Source: an uncultured Verrucomicrobiota bacterium
Lineage (GTDB): Bacteria; Verrucomicrobiota; Verrucomicrobiia; Verrucomicrobiales; Verrucomicrobiaceae
Direction: 5' to 3'
Assembly (NCBI GenBank): GCA_903838675.1
Contig: CAILZI010000084.1
Coordinates: forward strand, 20,873 to 84,872
Length of the DNA: 64,000 nt
A program made the position numbers and the translations under genes. A model generated the notes under the pieces. It worked only from the letters and a program-made list of their open reading frames with translations, had not been told where the DNA came from and did no database searches. Of the stretch, positions 57,959 to 64,000 are shown one piece after another (the first letter of the stretch is position 1; every line of letters starts with the position of its first letter).

Positions 57959-59254
57959 ATGAAATTGAAACTGGTCTCCGCATTGTGGCTCCTCAGCTCC
58001 CTCTGTCTGCATGCGCAGACGCCGGCTCCGTTACTTACGCTCAAGGCCAGCACTGATCATGCGGATGCCTTGTACAAGGCGGGCGAGACAGCGACCTTTA
58101 CCATTGAGGCGTCGCAAGACGGCAAGCCGGTGTCTGAGGGAAAGGTGGTATGCGTGCTCTCCAAAGACGGCATGCAAGCGCAGCCGCCACAGACATTGAA
58201 CTTGAAGGACGGCAAGGCGACGCTCATTGGCAAGCTGGACGAACCCGGCTTCCTGCTGATGCGTGCAACGAGTGAAAAGGCCTCGGCCATGGCCGCTGCG
58301 GGCTACGACCCGCTGCAAATTAAGCCCAGCATGCCAGTGCCGGAGGATTTTGATTCGTTCTGGGATGCGCAGAAGGCCGCACTGGCGCAGGTGCCGATGA
58401 AATCGACGCTCACACCGGTGACAACGGGGGTGCCGAAGGGCGTGGCGGCCTTTGATGTGCAGATCGACTGCGTGGGAAAACCTGTGAGCGGTTATTTTGG
58501 AAAACCGCTGAATGCGAAACCAAAATCCCTCCAGGCTATCCTCCATGTACATGGGGCTGGTGTACGCAGTTCCACGCTGGGCAGCGTTTCATGGGCGCTG
58601 AACGAAGGCGGCATGCTTTCCATGGACATCAACGCGCATGGACTGCCCAATGGTAAGCCGAAGGAGTTTTATGAGGCGCTGGCGGCAGGTGAACTGAAGG
58701 GCTATTGGAATGAGAACCCGCAGGACCGCGAGAAGATCTATTTCAAAGGCATGTTCCTGCGCCTGATCCGTGCGATCGATTTCCTCACAGCGCAGCCGGA
58801 ATGGGATGGGAAGACGCTGATTGTTTATGGTGCGAGCCAAGGCGGGTATCAAGCATTTGCGGCAGCGGGGCTGGATGCGCGGGTCTCGTTCATCTGCGCG
58901 GGAGTGCCAGCAGGCTGTGACCACACGGGAAGTCAGGCTAATCGTATCAGTGGCTGGCCGAAAATTGTGCCCAATGATGTTGAGGGCAAGCCGAACGCCG
59001 CAGCGCTGCAGGCGTCGCGCTACTTTGACAACGTCAACTTTGCCGCACGTGCGAAGTGCCAAGGCGCGGTGGTGACCGTGGGTTTCATCGACACCACCTG
59101 CCCGCCGACCAGCGTGTATGCGGCCTACAACGCCCTGACGGTTCCGAAGGCGATTCACAACGACATTCTCTCCGGCCATACAAGCACTCCGGCTGCCAGC
59201 AAGTTCATGCAGGCCGCAGCATTCAAGCATGTGCGCGAGAAGCGTTCCAAGTGA
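57959..59254 (+). CDS. Exported acetylxylan esterase-like enzyme (CE7 family)
   Basis: A 431-residue secreted alpha/beta-hydrolase. It has a signal peptide (ending CLHAQTP), an N-terminal Ig-like domain (about residues 25-110) and the CE7 catalytic domain starting PEDFDSFWDAQKAAL. The nucleophile Ser is in YGASQGGYQ, the acid Asp in VGFIDTTCPPTSVYAAYNAL and the His in LSGHTST. CE7 enzymes remove acetyl groups from xylan fragments or antibiotics. The ATG at 57959 fits the signal peptide; the frame opens at 57917. Confidence 0.88.
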   Translation: MKLKLVSALWLLSSLCLHAQTPAPLLTLKASTDHADALYKAGETATFTIEASQDGKPVSEGKVVCVLSKDGMQAQPPQTLNLKDGKATLIGKLDEPGFLLMRATSEKASAMAAAGYDPLQIKPSMPVPEDFDSFWDAQKAALAQVPMKSTLTPVTTGVPKGVAAFDVQIDCVGKPVSGYFGKPLNAKPKSLQAILHVHGAGVRSSTLGSVSWALNEGGMLSMDINAHGLPNGKPKEFYEALAAGELKGYWNENPQDREKIYFKGMFLRLIRAIDFLTAQPEWDGKTLIVYGASQGGYQAFAAAGLDARVSFICAGVPAGCDHTGSQANRISGWPKIVPNDVEGKPNAAALQASRYFDNVNFAARAKCQGAVVTVGFIDTTCPPTSVYAAYNALTVPKAIHNDILSGHTSTPAASKFMQAAAFKHVREKRSK

Positions 59255-59334
59255 TTGGATGGTGGCTAGCGCCACAACGGCGCTAAATCCGCGTCATTAA
59301 GTGCAGACTTCTTTCAAAAAAGTCGCAATAAACA

Positions 59335-59363
59335 GTGGCATAAAGGTTTGGCATGGATATAAT
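59335..59363 (+). promoter_or_regulatory. Promoter candidate for the acidic secreted protein
   Basis: GTGGCA, a 17-base spacer and a perfect TATAAT. The -10 overlaps an in-frame ATG at 59353, so that ATG cannot be the start if this promoter is used. Transcription would begin just before the ATG at 59377. Confidence 0.5.
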
Positions 59364-59376
59364 TATAGCTCTGCCT

Positions 59377-60681
59377 ATGACCACTCGACTACCCCTCTTT
59401 AAATCCATCGCGTTAATCGCCAGTCTCAGCCTTCTCGGCGTTTCTGGTCTGCCAGTGCAAGGCCAGGAAGCCAAAGCCAAGGGAAAAGCCACCCACAACA
59501 AAAAGGGTGCTCCACCGACAGCGGCCTCTCTGGTGAAAGACATGAAGGCATCTCTTGCTTTCATCGTCAAAAATTCCAAGGACATCAGTCCGAAGTCCAA
59601 ACAGGCGGTGCCTTATTATGGTGCCTTGAAGTCCACGGCGAAGGGACTCGATCAGCTTGAAAAAGGCATCAAGGACAAAAGTCCTGAAATGCTCAAAGGT
59701 TTGGATGCCACCGGCGAGGGTGTCACCCAGCTGGCCACCACCTGGGGCATCATTCGCGGTGCTCACCCGAAGTCTGCTGCAGGTCGTGGCGTGAAATCGC
59801 TCAATGCCGCTTATGAAATGTACCTCACCCATTTCGGTCCTTCGGTCGCAGCCCTGAAAAAAGGCGGCAAAAAGGGCAAGCTCACGGACGCCGAACTCGC
59901 TGAAATCCAGAAGGCTGGTCCGCAGATGGAAGCACTCATCGGCAATCTGAAGGAGGCTGCCGCCACCGCGAAGCCCAAGTCCTACCAGTCCCGCATGATT
60001 ACGGATTTGATCGGCCTGGCAACGAAAATCCTGGGCATCCAAGGCACCGATCGCGGCACCTATGCCAAGTATCAGTATCAGACCGGCCGCCTGCGGAACA
60101 CCCTGGGTGCGTATGGCAACATCAACCAGTCCTACTACCCGGACTACTACAAGTCCTCCTGGGGCAAGCTGACTCCTATTGTCAGCGTGCTCGGCTCCAT
60201 TTTTGGTGGTTCGGCCTGGGGCTACTATGATGGCTGGGACTACTATGACTCCAGCATCGCCAACTACGGCAACTACTACGAAAGCACCTCCATCAGCACC
60301 TCCATCACTGAGAGCGAAGTCTCCTCTTTTGAAGAATCCGTGGAAAGCTACGACGAAACAACCGCTACGGAAGAGGACACTGAAGACGAAGCAGAGATCG
60401 ATGAAGAGCAGGACCAGGAAGAAGAAGACGGCGACCAGTCCCTGGCTGACGAAGCGGCTGACTGCGACGACGACGCTGATGGCGACGGCATCTCCGACGA
60501 AGAAGACACCGACGACGACAACGACGGCACCAGCGACGAAGAAGACACCGACGACGACGGCGACGGCGAGTCCGATGAAGAAGACGGTGACGACGCCGAC
60601 GAAGACATGGAAGAAGAAGGCGACGACGGCGATGACGACGGTGCGGCTGATTGCTGCAGCGGCGGCTGCTGCGAGGAGTAA
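59377..60681 (+). CDS. Secreted protein with calcium-binding-like acidic C-terminus and terminal Cys cluster
   Basis: A 434-residue protein from the ATG at 59377, with a signal peptide (ending LPVQGQE). A Lys/Ala-rich helical middle (about residues 25-215) is followed by a Tyr/Ser/Gly-rich stretch (YYDGWDYYDSS), then a tail of about 110 residues that is almost all Asp, Glu, Gly and Thr, with thrombospondin-type-3-like units such as DADGDGISDEEDTDDDNDG. It ends CCSGGCCEE. The tail could bind many calcium ions outside the cell; the Cys cluster could bind metal or cross-link. No family matches the whole protein. A strong terminator follows. Confidence 0.75.
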   Translation: MTTRLPLFKSIALIASLSLLGVSGLPVQGQEAKAKGKATHNKKGAPPTAASLVKDMKASLAFIVKNSKDISPKSKQAVPYYGALKSTAKGLDQLEKGIKDKSPEMLKGLDATGEGVTQLATTWGIIRGAHPKSAAGRGVKSLNAAYEMYLTHFGPSVAALKKGGKKGKLTDAELAEIQKAGPQMEALIGNLKEAAATAKPKSYQSRMITDLIGLATKILGIQGTDRGTYAKYQYQTGRLRNTLGAYGNINQSYYPDYYKSSWGKLTPIVSVLGSIFGGSAWGYYDGWDYYDSSIANYGNYYESTSISTSITESEVSSFEESVESYDETTATEEDTEDEAEIDEEQDQEEEDGDQSLADEAADCDDDADGDGISDEEDTDDDNDGTSDEEDTDDDGDGESDEEDGDDADEDMEEEGDDGDDDGAADCCSGGCCEE

Positions 60682-60718
60682 TTCCTCGTTTTGAGAGTTT
60701 CTTCCTGAAACAATTCCA

Positions 60719-60750
60719 AGCGCATGGTCTCCGGACCATGCGCTTTTTTT
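60719..60750 (+). terminator. Rho-independent terminator after the acidic protein gene
   Basis: An 11-bp perfect stem (AGCGCATGGTC / GACCATGCGCT) with a TCCG loop, followed by a run of T. Confidence 0.92.
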
Positions 60751-60796
60751 ATGAGTGCTGCCCTCCTGGGCCATTCAACCGAGCTGGTGAATGCAA

Positions 60797-61684
60797 TCAG
60801 CGCTGTCTTAGCAAGGGCCCTGCGCTGCCGCCGACATGCAGGCCATTTGGAATCGTTCCCTGCCGGACCATCGCCAGTCCGATAGTCAGGCCGCTTGCAG
60901 GATGAGTGGTCACGCTGGTGATCTTGCCGACAAGCTTTTCATGCCAGAGTTCATCTCCGACACTCACCGCCGTCTCGGAGTCGAAGGCGAACATTTCGCG
61001 CGGCATCTTGCCGGTGGTTTTGATGCGTGAGAGTACTTCCTGGCCGATGTAGCAGCCTTTGAAAAAATCCATGGCCTTGGCTTCGAGACCCGCCTCCGGT
61101 GGAAAAGTTTCGGCGTTCAATTCGTGTGGCCAGCGTGGAATGTTTTGCAGGATGCGCCAGGTCTCGAGATCGGTGTCGCTCAAGACGGGAAGCGAATTGA
61201 AAGTGGGAATGTTGGCGGATGCGGGAAGCCAGAGATCCAGGCCCTCTGCGCCATAGCGAGTTGAGCGCAAGGTATGATGAGTGGACTCTTGCGCACTATG
61301 AACGTTGTCCATGCGGTCAGGAGAGCCTGCATCACTCCAGAAGTGCCAGAGCTGCCACTCCTCCGTCACATCGGTCAGTTCCACGTCATCGGCCACGATG
61401 TAGCGTTCCAGTCGCATGCCCAGCGTCTCGCGAAGGTCGGGCTCCGCGTCCAGCAGGAGTGAATCACCTTCAGCATGCACAAATACATCTGCGGCAATGC
61501 GGCCCTTCACATCTGTCACACAGGCGTAAAGAGTTTCATCAGGTTTGATCCGGCGCACATCATTGGTGACCTGGCCGTTGAGGTAGCGCAGGCGGTCAGC
61601 TCCTGTGAGCTTGAACTTGGCGCGTGACGAAAGATTCACTGCGGCTCCGTGGGTGGTGATCTGCTGAAACAACTCGGCGGTCAT
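60797..61684 (-). CDS. ygfZ: YgfZ/GcvT-domain folate-binding protein
   Basis: A 295-residue protein of the YgfZ (IbaG/COG0354) family, which uses folate to help make or repair iron-sulfur enzymes. The family signature KGCYIGQEVLSRIKTTGKMPRE is intact with its Cys. The N-terminal block SSRAKFKLTGADRLRYLNGQVTND is also typical. The ATG at 61684 starts the family sequence. It is convergent with the acidic protein gene. Confidence 0.9.
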   Translation of the reverse strand: MTAELFQQITTHGAAVNLSSRAKFKLTGADRLRYLNGQVTNDVRRIKPDETLYACVTDVKGRIAADVFVHAEGDSLLLDAEPDLRETLGMRLERYIVADDVELTDVTEEWQLWHFWSDAGSPDRMDNVHSAQESTHHTLRSTRYGAEGLDLWLPASANIPTFNSLPVLSDTDLETWRILQNIPRWPHELNAETFPPEAGLEAKAMDFFKGCYIGQEVLSRIKTTGKMPREMFAFDSETAVSVGDELWHEKLVGKITSVTTHPASGLTIGLAMVRQGTIPNGLHVGGSAGPLLRQR

Positions 61685-61783
61685 TCTGCATGAATGGGCA
61701 GACCACGCGGCCTCGCAAGCGGGCAAAGTCGAGGGATTGTATTGACTCTAAACCGGTGTGCGGCAAAATCGATTTCTCAACTC

Positions 61784-62896
61784 ATGCGTACACTTCTCCT
61801 GCTTCTATCCGCTGTTTCTTTGATCAGTCTTGTCCCAGAGGCCGCCGCACAGGCTCCGGCTGCCGCGCCTGCGGCCACCAGCGCAACGGCTAAAATCCGC
61901 GTCGTCACCCGCAATCTAGAACCCTTCTCATTCGACAAGGATGGCCGCCGTGTTGGCTATGCAGCGGAACTGTGGGAGCAACTGGCACGCGAGACGAAGC
62001 TGGACTACGAGGTCAAGGTGGTGAACAGCGCGGCTGAAATCATCGAGGAGTTGAAGAACAAAACGGCGGATGTGGGCGTGGGTGCGATCAGCGTCACGGC
62101 CAAGCGCGAAGAGGTCATCGACTTCACCCAGCCCTTCTATGAGTCAGGACTGCAGGTGCTGGTCAGTGGCGGCAGCGGCAGCTTTGCTGACAGCATCTTC
62201 TCCCTCATCGGCAATCTCTTTAACATCGAGCTCATTGGAGCTTTCGCCCTGCTCATGGTGACGATGTTCATCATCTCTCACCTCGTCTGGCGCTTTGAGC
62301 ATCCGGTGAACGGCGACCAATGGCCGGAAGATTACAAGAAGGGCATGCATGAGTCCTTCTGGTGGACGATCAGCACGCTGCTCGTAGGTGGAGCTGACAA
62401 CAAAGGACCCATTGGCCTCGGTGGTCGTATCGTGGCTGTCATTTGGATGCTGCTGAGCATCGTGCTGGTCTCCTTGCTCACCGCTTCCTTCACCACCACC
62501 CTGACCGTCAACACCCTCAAGAGCGACATCAATGGCCCTGGCGATCTGCCCGGCCGCAAAGTGGCCACCGTGAAGGGCAGCACCACCGAAGCCTCACTCA
62601 TCGCGAGGGGGGCCAAAGTGGTGCCCTATGCCACCGTCACCGAATGCGTGGCCGCCTTGAAGAGTAAAGATGTGGATGCCGTCGTTTACGATGCACCTGT
62701 GCTGCAATACGAAGCCGGCAATCTGAATGACGAAAAACTGCAGATGGTCGGCCCCATGTTTGAGAAACAGAACTACTCCTTCGCCCTGCAGCAGGACAGT
62801 GTACTGCGCGAGAGACTGAACCAAGGCCTCCTGAAACTCACCGAACAAGGCGTCGGCAACGACCTGCGCAAAAAGTACTTCGGCGAGGACAAGTAG
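61784..62896 (+). CDS. GluR0-like ionotropic receptor: ligand-binding domain split by a pore loop
   Basis: A 370-residue protein with a signal peptide (ending AAAQAPA). The periplasmic solute-binding lobe 1 (KIRVVTRNLEPFSFDKDGRRVGYAAELW, VGVGAISVTAKREEVIDFTQPFY) is interrupted by a membrane segment (about residues 143-165), a pore helix with SFWWTISTLLVGGADNKGP, and a second span (IVAVIWMLLSIVLVSLLTASFTTTLTV). Lobe 2 then closes the domain (GDLPGRKVATVKGSTTEASL to VVYDAPVLQYEA). This is the layout of prokaryotic ionotropic glutamate receptors. The K+ filter TVGYGD is LVGGAD here. The ligand is probably an amino acid. Confidence 0.88.
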   Translation: MRTLLLLLSAVSLISLVPEAAAQAPAAAPAATSATAKIRVVTRNLEPFSFDKDGRRVGYAAELWEQLARETKLDYEVKVVNSAAEIIEELKNKTADVGVGAISVTAKREEVIDFTQPFYESGLQVLVSGGSGSFADSIFSLIGNLFNIELIGAFALLMVTMFIISHLVWRFEHPVNGDQWPEDYKKGMHESFWWTISTLLVGGADNKGPIGLGGRIVAVIWMLLSIVLVSLLTASFTTTLTVNTLKSDINGPGDLPGRKVATVKGSTTEASLIARGAKVVPYATVTECVAALKSKDVDAVVYDAPVLQYEAGNLNDEKLQMVGPMFEKQNYSFALQQDSVLRERLNQGLLKLTEQGVGNDLRKKYFGEDK

Positions 62897-62920
62897 GCTC
62901 CGCCTTTTTTGAATCCACGG

Positions 62921-62951
62921 AAGAGCGGCGGCCCAAAGCTGTCGCTCTTTT
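62921..62951 (+). terminator. Terminator-like hairpin after the receptor gene
   Basis: AAGAGCG and CGCTCTT pair around a G/C-rich loop, followed by a short T-run. Confidence 0.55.
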
Positions 62952-63028
62952 GCTGGGCGCTCATCAGGCGGTCTGATCAAGCTGCTTGCCATGTCGGCTT
63001 TCTTCAGACATGAAGCACTGCGCGCCGT

Positions 63029-63739
63029 ATGCCTGCCTCACCCTCATCCTCTTCCGGAATATTCCCCACCATTGCGGCTGTGTTCCGGCAGAATCGTGTG
63101 CCGTGCCTCGTGCTGAATGCGTTCGCCGTGGCGCTTGTGGTCAGCTACTACCAGATGCCGGCGCTGGCGGGATTTTGGGAGTCGCTGGGCGAGTTCAAGA
63201 CGCACTGGTCCTTCGCTTTTTCCTGCGTCTCCACCATGTTTGCTGCGGCGATCATGCCCACCGGCATTCAGCGGATCATGGGCACGCTGCCGAAAGAGGG
63301 CGGCGGGAGGCGTCTCCTGATGCTGATGCTTTTCTGGGGATATCGGGGCATGGAGATTGATCTGTTTTATCACTTCCAGACCTGGCTGTTTGGAGATGCG
63401 CATGACGCCACCACGCTGGTGAAAAAGGTGCTGGTGGATCAGTTCATCATGAGCCCGGTCTGGTTTGTGCCCACCTATGTCATCGCCCTGCGCTGGGTGG
63501 AGCTGGGCGGGTCATGGGAACGGACGCGCCCGACCTTGAACCGTGAATTCTGGACGCGCACCTGCCCGACGGTGCTCATCACCAACTGGCTCGTGTGGAT
63601 TCCAGCGCTGGCGCTGGTTTACAGCCTGCCTGCTGCGCTGCAGTTCCCGCTGTTCTCGGTGGTCATGTGCTTCTTCATCCTGGTAGTGACGGTAATGACG
63701 CAGAAGCCAGGTGAAGCTGAAACGATGGCAGAGGTGTGA
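63029..63739 (+). CDS. Mpv17/PMP22-like membrane protein
   Basis: A 236-residue protein with about five hydrophobic segments. VLVDQFIMSPVWFVPTYVIALRW resembles the DQ..xxP segment of the Mpv17/PMP22 family, and the late NWLVWIPALALVYSLP resembles its W.xWP..xxxNF block; KTHWSFAFSCVSTMFAA fits the first K..W segment. The family match is from pattern memory and moderate. The bacterial role is unknown. The closing MTQKPGEAETM is polar. It stands alone after the receptor gene. Confidence 0.6.
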   Translation: MPASPSSSSGIFPTIAAVFRQNRVPCLVLNAFAVALVVSYYQMPALAGFWESLGEFKTHWSFAFSCVSTMFAAAIMPTGIQRIMGTLPKEGGGRRLLMLMLFWGYRGMEIDLFYHFQTWLFGDAHDATTLVKKVLVDQFIMSPVWFVPTYVIALRWVELGGSWERTRPTLNREFWTRTCPTVLITNWLVWIPALALVYSLPAALQFPLFSVVMCFFILVVTVMTQKPGEAETMAEV

Positions 63740-63792
63740 AGGCAATGTGGTGATGGTGGCTGTGAGCTCGGTCTCCAACGATTGAGAACCAT

Positions 63793-64000
63793 TCAATGCA
63801 GGCGGTTGAAGGCGGGAAGCCAGTGCTGCCGGTGCCACCAGAAGCCTGAGATGAGCGCCCCAGCGGTGTAAGCGGCCACATCGGCAGGATCACCGGATGC
63901 ATGAGTGAGTTTGGGAAGGATCTATTCAAACAGCAGCGACCAGAATACAAGATGCCCTGCGATTTCACCCGGCTGCGGTGGTGTCCCCTTCTGGCGCAGA
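63793..64000 (-). pseudogene. 3' end of a gene running off the window, interrupted by an in-frame TAG
   Basis: On the minus strand the frame entering at 64000 reads RQKGTPPQPGEIAGHLVFW then SLLFE and a TAG at 63922-63924. The same frame continues as ILPKLTHASGDPADVAAYTAG, ALISGFWWHRQHWLPAF and a TGA at 63793-63795. The part after TAG looks coding, so the TAG is probably a nonsense mutation removing about 40 residues. No family was recognised and the 5' part is outside the window. Confidence 0.45.

Overview
The window looks like chromosomal DNA of a verrucomicrobial bacterium (PVC superphylum; Prosthecobacter/Verrucomicrobium-like). This is inferred from high GC, strongly C-ending codons, a PVC-type DUF1080/membrane-bound dehydrogenase/cytochrome c giant, a DUF6797 cytochrome c protein, a carboxynorspermidine decarboxylase and many secreted hydrolases. 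No rRNA, tRNA or CRISPR array was seen. Taxonomy is an inference; no marker gene was searched.

Layout. 0-9.7 kb: secreted caspase-like protein, dimethylformamidase-like protein, zinc alcohol dehydrogenase, SGNH-like exported protein, MsbA-type ABC exporter. 10.3-16.1 kb: FtsX/MacB-type permease, YidB-like protein, htpG, ruvA, a possible immunity-type orphan. 16.7-30.1 kb: DUF6797 cytochrome, a REP-associated tyrosine transposase (RAYT), serine hydrolase, PagL-like lipid A deacylase, KDG-type sugar kinase, nspC, PVC dehydrogenase, orphan GcvH-like protein. 30.6-34.1 kb: ABCG-like transporter and altronate dehydratase. 34.2-36.9 kb: a lower-GC accessory patch with an AlbA_2/ATPase gene translationally coupled to a ParA-family ATPase, followed by vapB and a decapitated vapC. 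36.8-41.7 kb: DUF2199 lipoprotein, VOC protein, PL6 alginate-lyase-like enzyme, DUF2237, DUF4126. 41.8-44.2 kb: a small tyrosine-recombinase element. 44.3-52.7 kb: uvrC, an adenylate/guanylate cyclase, a frameshifted DUF4062-TPR gene, superoxide dismutase. 53.4-56.8 kb: thiL-tsaE-tsaB-gluconolactonase cluster. 56.8-64 kb: phosphodiester glycosidase-like protein, CE7 esterase, an acidic Cys-tailed secreted protein, ygfZ, a GluR0-like ionotropic receptor, an Mpv17-like membrane protein, and a gene running off the right edge.

The most striking feature is between the genes. At least five sets of short hairpins (called A-E here) recur. Many have a TCC apical loop (GGA when inverted) and a GTAG, GTGG or GGAG tetranucleotide 5' of the stem, and their stems vary by compensatory changes. 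The one RAYT gene sits among three set-A hairpins, fitting a RAYT/REP system. A second, longer (~140 nt) structured element (called S) occurs four times, also with compensatory stem changes; one copy lies inside a segment flanked by a 45-bp duplication of the thiL start. AT-rich inverted repeats (called G) form a further class. The integrase element at 41.8-44.2 kb is bounded by a 15-bp direct repeat that is itself most of a set-E hairpin, so a REP appears to have served as attachment site.

Metabolically, the PL6 lyase, KDG-type kinase, altronate dehydratase, SMP-30 gluconolactonase and CE7 esterase point to polysaccharide and uronate use, though the genes are scattered.
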